Shown here piece after piece: positions 43,848-53,291 of a stretch of DNA of 64,000 bases. Numbering within the stretch: the first letter of the stretch is position 1; every line of letters starts with the position of its first letter. Origin of the DNA: Prorocentrum cordatum (taxonomy: Eukaryota; Sar; Dinophyceae; Prorocentrales; Prorocentraceae). The notes beneath the pieces are model-generated. The model saw only the letters and a list, made by a program, of their open reading frames with translations, was not told the origin of the DNA and searched no databases. The position numbers and the translations under genes were made by a program. Location of the stretch: assembly GCA_963575745.1 (NCBI GenBank), contig CAUYUJ010015016.1, forward strand, positions 522,744 to 586,743, given 5' to 3'.

Positions 43848-44546
43848 TCAGGGCGTTGGAGTTGGTGCGTCAGGGCCTTCGGCTGGCGCGCGGCTGGTTG
43901 CGGGAAGGTGCGCGGACATGTCGCATATGCACCATTCCTCTGTGATCTCGTTCATGGCCGGCCTTCTGGTCGGGGAGTCTGGGTATATTTCGCCCGAGCA
44001 CTGGTCAAGCATTCGATCGAGGGCGCTTGGGGCGATGTCCCAGAAGTGAACCAGGCGCCTCCTGCATGCCCAGCCGGCGTTCCACTTCCTCTTGATCCAC
44101 AGCAGGGGCATTGCGTCCCACGGCGGGAGGCCTGTCTGCTCGCTGCGGTCTGCGTCTGCCTCTGGGCGCCATATGAAACAGCCAGGGGCTGGTGAGCCGG
44201 GCGACCGCTCTAGCAAGGGGGAACAGGGGGGACAGGTGTCACAAGAGGCCGAGTACAGTTGGGCGAGGTGCCCTTCGGTGCCGAACCTGCCGTCGGCGAG
44301 CCTGTAGTGGGGGCGCGGTGCCTGCGCTGGCTGGTTGGAACTGGCGCGGCGTGCGCACGACGAGGTTCTTCGGCAAGGTTGGGACTGGGGCGTCGGTGGG
44401 CTGCCCGAACCCCAGCGGCAGTCTGGACAGAGGGGGGGGGTCCTGGCTCTCTTGCGTGCACGGTCGTCGCCCACTCTGCGCTTGTATTGGAGGGTGAAAG
44501 AGGGGGTCTGCAACAGGGGGTCTTCAATGGGGGCTGAATGGCCCAT
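43848..44546 (-). CDS. Hypothetical Cys-containing protein (fragment)
   Basis: After a basic, low-complexity start, residues ~90-215 read RFGTEGHLAQLYSASCDTCP, PCSPLLERSPGSPAPGCFIW, MPLLWIKRKWNAGWACRRRL and ITEEWCICDM. Cys pairs (CDTCPPC, CIC) suggest metal binding. No family recognised. It could be part of the same long coding region as its neighbours. Confidence 0.35.
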   Translation of the reverse strand: MGHSAPIEDPLLQTPSFTLQYKRRVGDDRARKRARTPPLCPDCRWGSGSPPTPQSQPCRRTSSCARRASSNQPAQAPRPHYRLADGRFGTEGHLAQLYSASCDTCPPCSPLLERSPGSPAPGCFIWRPEADADRSEQTGLPPWDAMPLLWIKRKWNAGWACRRRLVHFWDIAPSALDRMLDQCSGEIYPDSPTRRPAMNEITEEWCICDMSAHLPATSRAPAEGPDAPTPTP

Positions 44547-44826
44547 GTATGCTCAAAGTATCGCTCATGTATGTGATCGGGTACAATTGGCATCCAATGC
44601 TGGCGGTCATTGGTGGCCAGTCATTCGCGCCCGCGCGTTGCCCGCGCGGGCGCGCGCGCCGTCCATCTATTATCGTTCATGCGTGCGGGCGTCCTTGCAC
44701 ATTGCGCGTGGGTCGGCGAAGTAGAGTGCAAGTGTGTCTTGATTGTGCGGTCGATGATCGCGTATGTTCCCAAACGACGCTTTCTCGACCCCCAAGACAG
44801 ATTTGGAATGGGCCCCGCGATTCTCC

Positions 44827-45055
44827 AAACATGTGAATTCACATTTTCCTTTTTCCCAAAATGTGAATTCACATTTTCCTTTTTCCCAAAATGTGAACTC
44901 ACATTCTGGCTCCTTCATAAAGAATCCTACACAAAATTCCAAAATGTGAATTCACATTTCCCTTTTTCCCAAAATGTGAATTCACATTTTCCTTTTTCCC
45001 AACATGTGAATTCACATTTTGTTTTCCCCCACAATGTGAATTCACATTTTGCCTT
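44827..45055. repeat. Seven tandem copies of the palindrome AAAATGTGAATTCACATTTT
   Basis: Copies start near 44828, 44859, 44889, 44942, 44974, 45004 and 45033. Most are perfect 20-mer palindromes centred on GAATTC, separated by a ~11-bp CCTTTTTCCC spacer, giving a ~31-bp period. The third has GAACTC instead. A 20-bp longer spacer (TTCATAAAGAATCC) follows it. The block is far more AT-rich than its flanks. Confidence 0.97.
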
Positions 45056-45266
45056 GGCCTTCGAGATCCCCAAAACTGAGGCGCAGTGTTCCGCATGCCA
45101 GATTGGCTGGGCAGATTTCGACACTCACCCGACCGCTTCCGTGTGTTCCAGCCTGTTCTTGTTGCGCCCTTAGCGCACGTTGCCTTCGTCGCCTTTCCCG
45201 AGCCCCCCGCCCCCCTGCCCCCTTTCCCCTCAAGTCTCGCGCGCGGGCGCAAGCGGGGGGCTTCAA

Positions 45267-46222
45267 TTAGTGCCCCCGCCGAACATAGCAATCTAGGATG
45301 CATCGCACATTCATGACTTTAAAAAACATCATCGCCGGGACCCTGCGCCCGACCCTCACTTTCACCCTCCAATTGTACTCCTGTAATAGCCGCTGCATGG
45401 ACTTCTTGGCGCTGCGCCCGGTTGCGCTGGGCACGGGGGCGCGCGCCCCCTTGCTTTCCAGGGAGCTGACCCAACATTGCTCGCAGAGCCACCTGCAGTT
45501 ATTGCCCTCCGTGTGCGCCTGAGCTCGGTTCTGGGCTAGGAATTCCCGGGCGTCGTCGCCCTCCCAAGCACCTACTGCTCCACGCAGTCCTGTTCTGGTG
45601 CATCCGTCGCAGTTGTAGGCGGCGCCCTTCTGCAGCCTGCAGAAGCGGTCGCCTCGAACTATCGGGGGGGGGGGGGCAGTGTTGTTCCTGGGGCAGGGGA
45701 GGCCGGGATGTCCTCGTCGAGACGGTGGTTGGAAATTGCAACCCCGCCCCCTATGCACTGCAGGTCCTCCGCGGTGTGTGGACTGCCAAGCCCCACGTCT
45801 GATCCCGTCAAGGCCTTGTGCAACTGGCAGATGGAGCAGTCTCCACTGCTTAGCTGCTTGACGTTCGCGGGCTGGACTATTGCCTCCAGTGCGCGCAAAG
45901 GGGCCTCGAGGGTGAAGTCGTGCTCCTGCATTCCTGCCCATGTCCTGGGGCGCTCGTGCTCAGCTGCAATCTCGCGGTGATGAGGGTACGTGGCCAACGT
46001 GCTGATGTGGTGAATGACCTGCTCAAATTTGGTGTGGAGGGAGGCAAAGTCAGTGAGCTGGAATCCCCGCGTCTCAGCGAACTGGGCGCGGAACTCTTTG
46101 TGGGCCTCCTGCCGCGGAAGGCGCAGGCCCATCGCAGCTTCTATGACGTCGCCCGTGGCCTCTGGGAATGGGAAGGGCCAGAGTGTAGCACGAGACTCAC
46201 GCAGCTGCAGCATCATCGCCAC
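45267..46222 (-). pseudogene. Hypothetical Cys-rich protein downstream of the helicase, frameshifted at a G13 run
   Basis: The segment 46222-45659 reads MAMMLQLRESRATLWPFPFP, FAETRGFQLTDFASLHTKFE and SSGDCSICQLHKALTGSDVG. At the G13 run (45664-45676) the frame changes and continues as RGDRFCRLQKGAAYNCDGCT and NCRWLCEQCWVSSLESKGAR, down to 45267. The CxxC pairs suggest zinc binding. The frame break could be real decay or a homopolymer sequencing error. It follows the helicase-associated frame with a further change near 46230. Confidence 0.45.
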
Positions 46223-47091
46223 CAGTAAGATTCTGAGTGTAAGGGGGACTGAGGGGCTGCCCGTCGCCTCCTAGTAGGGCATGCGTGAGATCTGTATCGA
46301 TCTTATCGGGGCTGAGCAGGGAGTGCCGATGCTCCATTCCCGGGTGCATCCTGTGGCGTTTACACCAGCCGGCGTTGCTGCTCCAGGCCGCGGGGAACTG
46401 GGGGAGCGCGCCCCAGGGGGTGCAACGGCTTGAGGGCTTGGGGCGGCGATTGTTCCCGACCATGTGGGGCAGTGGGGGGAGCGATTCATAGGTGACGCCT
46501 AGCTGTTTGTCGTGCCATGGCGTGCCCAGTCCGAGGAACCAGACCAGGGCCGCCCACGTGAGGTTGTACACAAGGTTACTGGCATCGATTCCGACTTCCA
46601 CGTCTAAGCAATACCCTAGGTGACTCCAGGCCTTCCTGTCTAGGCTGCCCGGCTGCCTGGGGGTGGCCCCCATGTGCCACTGGTGGGGATGTAGTCCGGG
46701 CACTGTGTAGAGAAGGATGCCCAATGTAGGGTCGTCAACCAGCTTCCGTATGCTGTTTGTGAGGGCAGCACTCAGCTTGTCCCAAGAGAACTGGGGGTCG
46801 AGTGGTGCCGCGATACGGTCTGCGAAGCTGCTCTCCATTCTGGCTTTGGCCTTCTTGATGGCGTCGTCAAAGCCTTTTATGCTGTCGTCCCCTGCGTGGG
46901 TGGGAGCGGGGGGAATCCACGTCGTAAGGTCACCAATGGGGTCGAATGCCTTATCGATTCGAAGCAGCGTTCTCTTGCCCAAGTTGCCCCCCTGGAAGCG
47001 GACCCATAGTTTGGCAAACCTCCCGTACTCCGAGAGTTCCCTAAGGTGAGCTCCTGCGGCGGTGCCGAACATCCTATCATCCCCGATTATG
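46197..47091 (-). pseudogene. C-terminal extension of a UPF1-like helicase
   Basis: Opens IIGDDRMFGTAAGAHLRELS, which continues directly from helicase motif VI of 47092-47400 once a 5-bp tandem duplication is discounted. The rest (FDDAIKKAKARMESSFADRI, SWDKLSAALTNSIRKLVDDP, NLVYNLTWAALVWFLGLGTP) is not a known helicase domain. It ends at 46197, where another frame takes over. Confidence 0.5.
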
Positions 47092-47400
47092 TTATGACCA
47101 CATTGGAGGTAGCACGTGTGATTGCAACGTTCACTCTGTTGGGATTGTCCATGAAACCCCAGTCATGCCAGCTGTTGGATCGTGTGGTCAGGTATATAAG
47201 TAGGTCGGCCTCCCCACCCTGGCTTGAGTCTATGGTGGAGATGGTGAGTCTGCCGTTGGCAAGGTATTCTTCCCCTTCGTTGGCAAAGGCCTCATTCTCC
47301 TGAAGTTCGCGACGATCATGTTCATGGTATGGGAGAGCGGCACGAAGGTGGCACTCCCCTACTCTCTGTGTTTTTACACCGCCCCAGGGGGGCGAGTTCT
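47092..47400 (-). pseudogene. Superfamily 1 (UPF1-like) helicase, motifs IV to VI
   Basis: Reads ALPYHEHDRRELQENEAF (motif IV-like), LTISTIDSSQGGEADLLIY (motif V) and WGFMDNPNRVNVAITRA (motif VI, with the arginine finger). The frame then meets TAA at 47092 because CATAA is duplicated. With one copy the reading would run on into GDDRMFG. UPF1-like helicases unwind RNA or DNA using ATP. The piece lacks Walker A, which may lie in the 53.3-55.0 kb segment across LINE-B. Confidence 0.7.
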
Positions 47401-47435
47401 AGGGTGAGGCTAAGATTTGTCCCCGCGCCTCCACC

Positions 47436-48420
47436 ATGGAAGCATACAGGGTTCACCGAGTGTTTCGCCGGGACCTCGATGGACCCCGCCCTTCGCGGCA
47501 AAATGAATTCCCGGTAGTTGGACGCAAGGAAGCAAGGTGGACGTCGAGCATTGTGATTACACCTCAAAATGGGGCAGATTTCATCCACACTCGGCGCCGT
47601 GCCAATCGTCTACGCCTCCGTGGTCGACGACAGGCTCCACCATCTCGCGCTTTTTCAGATAGCTGGCGGGCGGCTGTACAGAACGTCCAAGGGCTAAATT
47701 GGCGGCTGATCGCACATCGAGATAAGCTGGCCCATATTCTCACTTCAGCACGAAAGGAGCGCTGGGACATTGCTTTTCTCTCAGAACTTCATGGTGAGGC
47801 CCCTTGCCTCGTTTACTTGGAAGAATTTCTCTTGGTGTCTAGTGGAAGAGCAGCACTACTTCTGGGTCCAGCGGCACGGGAAGCTTTTGACCGAGCCGGA
47901 GCCCAATGGCACTGCGAAGGAGATCGTTTGGTGGCAGCCCTACTCCAGGACGAGACGGGCGAGAAGCTACATGCGGTCAGTTTTTACGGACCCACCGGCG
48001 TCCGCGCTGCTGAGCTCAAGTCTTGGCATGATACAGTATTGCATTTTCATGAGCATGTTAGTGGATTGGGAGGGGTACAACTTTGGGGTGGAGACTTCAA
48101 TGCCCATCGCGGTGCAGATTGGCAGTTCGATGGACTCCACTCCGGACCGTACGCTCTGAGTACGGCCACAACCCCAGCAGGAAAAAATGGCAATCTCTAC
48201 TCCAGTCGACGTCGTTGGCACATGCAGATAGTTTTCTTTCTATGTCCCAGAGAGGCACGTGGATTCACCCTCAGACACATCAATGGTACGAGTTGGACGG
48301 GCTATTGATTTCGACCACACATAGCAGATGTATTCAACACATTCGACAACATAATCGTCATCGAATCTCGGATCATGTAGGACGTGTTTATCATCTACAT
48401 CTGGGTACTGTCTGGGGGAG
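47436..48420 (+). pseudogene. LINE-B endonuclease (EEP/APE-type)
   Basis: The domain begins near 47670: AAVQNVQGLNWRLIAHRDKL, RWDIAFLSELHGEAP (catalytic Glu), HAVSFYGPTG, VQLWGGDFNAHRGADW (Asp/Asn motif). After a frame change at GAAAAAATGG (about 48181-48188) come GTWIHPQTHQWYELDGLLIS and NRHRISDHVGRVYH (Asp-His motif). The first ~75 codons are basic and not domain-like, so the true start may be later. All catalytic residues are present. Confidence 0.75.
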
Positions 48421-51400
48421 GGCAAAACGACGACAGCGACGAGCCAAATTCATTGCGATCGAGTGCCAAAAAAGACAGAAACTGGAGACACAACAAAAGA
48501 AACTCAATGTGGGACTTCTTCGGGGAAAGAGCGAAACAACATCGATGCGACGCCGACTTATACAACGACGAGTCGAAGAAAAACTCCCAGATCTACCTCT
48601 GGATCGACCTTGGCCCTCTTCTTCCTCATCTTCTTCCTCATCCCATGTTCCAGACCCCTGGTCAGTACTACGTGGATGTATCCAGGAAGTGGCTACGGAT
48701 GTGGTGGTGAGGGGACGTCTTCAGCCGAGCTTTGGGGCGCCGTACACGGACGAGGATGCAGCCCGAATTGCCGACCTCCGGGCTGAGATGGAAAAGGCTT
48801 GGCGGACCATTGCGGCAAGTCGACACACGGCCGCAGAGGTGCCTGCTCGTACCCAGTTCGGCCAGGCCAAGAGAAAGTGGGAGCAATTCAAAAGGCGTGC
48901 TAGATCTAGATACGTACGACAACTATGTGGGGAAATGACTAATGCAATGAATCGTGGAGATCTCCATGCCTTTTACGCGTTACTACCCAAACTTAGTATA
49001 CATGTACGGGGAAGGAGTAGACAGGGGGAGGAGCCGCATACGTTGGAACAGATCGCAGACTTCCTGGAGTCGCTTGGTTCGAACCCGGCCGTGGTCACAG
49101 AGGAGACTATAGCGAGAGGCTGCCCCGAAGTTGCCGTCGACCCTACACTGGGGGATACTCCGTCTGCTGAGGAAGTTCTTCGGGCTCTCCGGAAAATGAA
49201 AGACAGCGCGGCGGGGTCAGACGAAATCAGCGTGGGCTTGTTCAAGGTGTTGGGACCTCGGGGACAAAATCTTCTGGCACGTTCAGTGTGGTATCTGTGG
49301 GACTTGCCGCCGGGGGAATGGCCAGCTGAAGTGGCGGACGCGGTTGGCTTCAGGCTCTTCAAGAAGGGGGGCCGGGGCAATCTGGGAAACTATCGGACCC
49401 TTTGGCTCATTAACGTTATCGTTATGCTGCTGAGCAAGATCATCGCAGACAGATTACAAAAAACATGCTGAAGCCCAGGGCCTTTTCCCAGAAACACAAT
49501 GGGGGTTCAGGGGCGAGAGGAGCACCATGGGCCCGCTGTTCATTGCCAGATGCGTCCTAGAGATGGCCGCGGAGGTGGGGGAGGTTAAGGCCCAGGTCGT
49601 CCTGGCCCTCGCGTTGCTGCTTCTGGATATTGGAACAGCATATCCGTCTGTTCCTCGTGCTGCTGCGGATGTTGTGTTTCGGAGGGCTGGCGTCCCAGAG
49701 AACCTGCGCAAATTGATCCAGGGGTTGCATGGCAGTTGCAAGTACCGCGTCCGCACGGCAGAGGGGGAGTCTAGGAACTTCGAGCTGGAAAAAGGATTCA
49801 GGGAAGGGGGCCCCAGCAGTCCGGTGTGCTTCAACATCTACCACTCCAACGTCATGACAGATTTGAGGCGGCAGCTTTTAGACATGTTCGGGGAGGATAT
49901 GGGTGTGAACATTGGGTGGAGTCCAGAGCAATTACTAGGCCGTCGTCAACGTCGGGACCCCCCCAGGATCCCTAAGGTGACCGAGAGGCTCGTCGACCTG
50001 CTTTTCGCCGATGACACGTCGTTGTTTTGTCGCCAGCCCGTACTAGCACAAGTTGAACAATCCGCACAACGCCTCATGCAGGAATGGGGGGAAAAAGTCC
50101 ATATGGGCAAATTGGAAAGACTTACGGTAGGAAAAAGGACATACCCAGTACAACGTCGACTTCGGGGAAAACAAGCTCGAAAGGATCCTCTTCCTCCGGC
50201 CCAGACCTACGAGGAAGCGATAAAGTTGCTCGGAGGATGGCTTGAATCCACGGGCAAGCACAACATTGATACCGGCAAGAGAATCCAGGCTGCCAGGCGG
50301 ATCTTTGCCAGAGTCTTGAAGCAACTTCCCCGGTTGGGGCTGTCGGACAAGGACCAGGGCCGCGTGTTGAAGGCTACGGTGGAATCTTCTCTTTTCTATG
50401 GAATGGAAGCTCGTTCAGTGAATTACTTGGAGATGAAGCAGATCAAAAAGTTCCACAACCAGGTCCTGATGGGAACCACGGCCACGAAACGGCGGGAAAT
50501 GCACACCAACCAGCTTACGTTGCAAGACCTTCGTCGTCGTCTCGGCCTCGACCCCGTGCATATTTCTATTGCTCTACGTCAACTACGATGGGTGGGACAT
50601 ATTGCCAGGCTGGGTAAAGAAAGGTGGGAGTTTAAGCTATTAAAGGGGTGGTTACGTCCAGAACACGAATTACCAGCAGCTAAAGGTTCTAGATATGGTC
50701 CTTCTCCAAACACTAGATATCAGCTGTGGCAACGTATTCGGTCAATTATGGTGTATTCGGGGGCCCCGGAGGCTTCCTGGCAAACGGAGCGGTTGGAAAG
50801 TGCACGGGACAGGAGCAGGTGGAGGGGGATGATTGCCAAATGGAGGAAGGATGCTCTCAAACTTGCTTCTAAAGATGAATGGGCCGAACGCCACAGTCCG
50901 GAGGGAGCTGCTACAGTACGGCACGCACGTAGACGAGAGCGAGAAGAGACGGTCCAAAACATCCCGATCGACACAGAGGGACGAGGTCAATGCCCTCACT
51001 GCTCTGGCTTTTTCTATCGCAAGACCTTGGCTCAGCACATGGGCCATTGTTGCCGCCTGACCCCAGAACAGCGTGAAAAAACTTTTCGCCATCGTGTGGA
51101 ACGGCTTCGACGGGAAGAGGCCGCCCCGGCCACCAAGAGGAGGAAGGCGGAGCTCGACGCCATCCGGCTTACCCTTCACAAAGCATCTGCGCCGGCCTCG
51201 GGACGGTCCTCAGGGGGTCCAGCACGTCAGCCCACGGTATACTCGAAGGAGGAGTTGGCCACGAGGAGGAGGTTGAGGGGCAAAAGTAAAGCGCCAATTT
51301 CCTACCAGGCCGTCGCCTTCCGCAAGCAGAGTAAACGTCACAGAGTTTCTCAACCTACATTTGTTCCACGTGTTCTTGCACCGGTTCGTAGAAATGGAGG

Positions 51401-52079
51401 AGGAGAAGGCGGTGGAGGTGGTGATGCTGGCGGGGGTGGTGAAGCTGGAGGAGGAGGTGGAGGAGGAGAGCAACATGTTCTTAATCAATTTGAAACATGT
51501 TGGGAAGGAAACACAGAGCAGACCAGAAGGTTGCGCATGCGAGGGAAGAGTAGCAGTCGGAAGTTCCTGGGACGCTTGCCTGGTGCACTTCTCGTTCCCC
51601 CGGCTGCAGGACAGCCTCCTCGGATTCAGCTTCGCAAGGAAAAGGGAAAGGATACGTAAAAGGCCGTCTGTCAGAAGAAACCCACGGACCTCATTCATCT
51701 TCCTGCTCCTCCCCGTCAACCAGGCGATCGACTTGAAAAATGTCCTTGGTGCAAGGTGGTGTTTCCTGAAACACGTGTTTGTTCAATCCACATGAAGACA
51801 TGCATGCATATGCCGTATCAGATGTGGCTTGCCAGAACGAGGTATTGTAATGAGGATGAAGGTGCGTCACATCCGTGCCAACATTGCGGGACCAGATTTA
51901 CGACGGCAAGGGGGTCAGCACGTCATGCCAGAGGTTGTAAGGTTCGTCGAGAAATTCATGGTTTGGCAATTGATCTTAATCATTATCACGAATGTGATCT
52001 TAATGAGGCCCAAATTGTTGAGCACCAGCATCGTGGCAAATCCGCTGCCAAACGCCCGGCGTCGGCAGCTTTCGCTTGA
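48421..52079 (+). pseudogene. LINE-B reverse transcriptase with C-terminal zinc fingers
   Basis: The first frame, to 49471, has LRKMKDSAAGSDEISVGLFK and GNLGNYRTLWLINVIVMLLS. It breaks at an A6 run (about 49455-49462) and continues as GLFPETQWGFRGERSTMGPL. RT palm motifs follow: LDIGTAYPSVPR (A), GFREGGPSSPVCFNIYHS (B) and LLFADDTSLFC (C). Then come the tail pattern LRWVGHIARLGKERW and fingers CPHCSGFFYRKTLAQHMGH, CPWCKVVFPETRVCSIHM and CQHCGTRFTTARGSARH. A TAA at 51657 interrupts the finger region in frame. The ORF ends at TGA 52077-52079. Confidence 0.8.
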
Positions 52080-52091
52080 CTTCCTTTTTGC

Positions 52092-52874
52092 ATGGCCATG
52101 GACCAAGCAGCTCTTCGGGCGGCATTGGGACAGGCCGCGAGCACGGCCCCTGCGCCGAAGGCGCAGGCCAGGCCGAGACCGGCTGGTGCCGGGAACGACA
52201 CAGAGGTGCTCAACACCCTGATCCGCGACCACCTGTACCTGCGCCAGGACTTTCGGCCGGTTGCGGAGTCGGTCCAGATTGCAGTGCTGTTCAAAAGTGA
52301 TACAGAGGTCGAGAGCTTCCACGGCCTAGCACAGAAATGGGCTGCCAAGATTCCTGAGGGGTCAAAGAAGGGGAAGGGCAAGAGCGATCGTAAGAAGCGG
52401 AAGGCCGACGACGGTGAAGAGGCCATGAAGGCCGACGACGGCACAGAGGCCTCAACGAACAAGCACCCGTTCGGCCCCAAGAAAGTATTCATGCTTTTCG
52501 CTCTCTTCAGCAGGCTCATGGAGATTGCTACAAACGCCAAGGAGGCGGAGGCGATTCAGGCGAACACGGACCTCAAGAGGGAGGGCGGCAAGGCGCTGGA
52601 GACCCTCTCGAAGTTGGGCGGGGAAGAGCTTGACAACTTCTTCACGGGCTTCGTGGCGAAAGTTCCCAATCCAGCGTCGGGCCGCACATGGCTTTGGACC
52701 TTGACCATGAATCAGTTGCTGACGCCACAGCCCATCAAAGAGGCACTTGCGTATGCCATTCGGCTTACAGCAGACCCGGCCTTCGAGGTGAAGCTGGAGG
52801 TAAAACGCTCCTTCCAGGGCAAGCCGGAGGCGGACCTCTGGGACAGCTTCCGGGGGCGCCAGCGTGCTTCCTGA
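52092..52874 (+). CDS. Extra ORF downstream of LINE-B RT, 260 aa, unknown
   Basis: Intact from ATG 52092 to TGA 52872-52874, 13 bp after the RT stop. It opens Ala-rich (MDQAALRAALGQAASTAPAP), then LRQDFRPVAESVQIAVLFKS and EVESFHGLAQKWAAKIPEGS. A strongly basic segment (KKGKGKSDRKKRKADDGEEA) looks like a nuclear or nucleic-acid-binding signal, and KADDG is repeated. The C-terminal half is helical (FMLFALFSRLMEIATNAKEA, TWLWTLTMNQLLTPQPIKEA). No family recognised. Its position suggests it belongs to the element. It is the longest unbroken reading frame in LINE-B that ends without damage. Confidence 0.6.
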   Translation: MAMDQAALRAALGQAASTAPAPKAQARPRPAGAGNDTEVLNTLIRDHLYLRQDFRPVAESVQIAVLFKSDTEVESFHGLAQKWAAKIPEGSKKGKGKSDRKKRKADDGEEAMKADDGTEASTNKHPFGPKKVFMLFALFSRLMEIATNAKEAEAIQANTDLKREGGKALETLSKLGGEELDNFFTGFVAKVPNPASGRTWLWTLTMNQLLTPQPIKEALAYAIRLTADPAFEVKLEVKRSFQGKPEADLWDSFRGRQRAS

Positions 52875-53291
52875 GTGCAGGTGGAGCCAGTCGGCCGTGG
52901 TGGGGTGAGCTCAGCTCCGGTTTTCGGGCTTGGGGAGCTCCCCCCGGCCTCCCCGCCTTCTACTTTGGGGAGGCCGGCACACGTTCGGCTCGGACACAGG
53001 CCCGGCGACGCCGACGATCACACGAAGTGCACGAATTTGCTGATTCTTCAACGTTTTGGATTTGAAGCACATGTGTTTTTCTGGTCCTACTGGCGCCGCT
53101 GGGTCAGAACTGGCCCTTTTTCCTTGACACGGTGAAGGTGCATTTCTCCGAGCTGAACGGCTGCTTCTTCACCATGCTGTTCTTGTAAGAGTTTTTAGCT
53201 CAGTCCAAGGTGGACGAGCAAGACATGAGCATTGTGTTAACGTTTTGGTTATCAATGCCCTGCTTGTGTGGCTCCCTCCTACAACAAGTAA
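52875..53291. other. LINE-B 3' region, no gene
   Basis: Includes the inverted repeat CCGGCCTCCCCGCC...GGGGAGGCCGG (about 52943-52977), which could be a 3' hairpin. No poly(A) or simple tandem tail can be assigned, so the 3' boundary of LINE-B is open. Confidence 0.5.

Larger units (their letters stand above)
47436..52874 (+). mobile_element. LINE-B: relatively young non-LTR retrotransposon
   Basis: Plus-strand order: EEP endonuclease, RT, C2H2/CCHC-type zinc fingers, then a separate 260-codon ORF 13 bp after the RT stop. Catalytic motifs are intact (GGDFNAH, ISDHVG, LLFADDTSLF). Only three coding breaks were found: frame changes at two A6 runs (near 48183 and 49457) and a TAA at 51657. No ORF1 is visible upstream, because minus-strand helicase sequence lies there. 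The left boundary is unresolved (about 47335-47640) and the right one is somewhere beyond 52874. Confidence 0.8.

Noticed and set aside
44827-45055. Palindrome array as CRISPR
   Set aside because: Spacers are ~11 bp and identical, far from CRISPR geometry.
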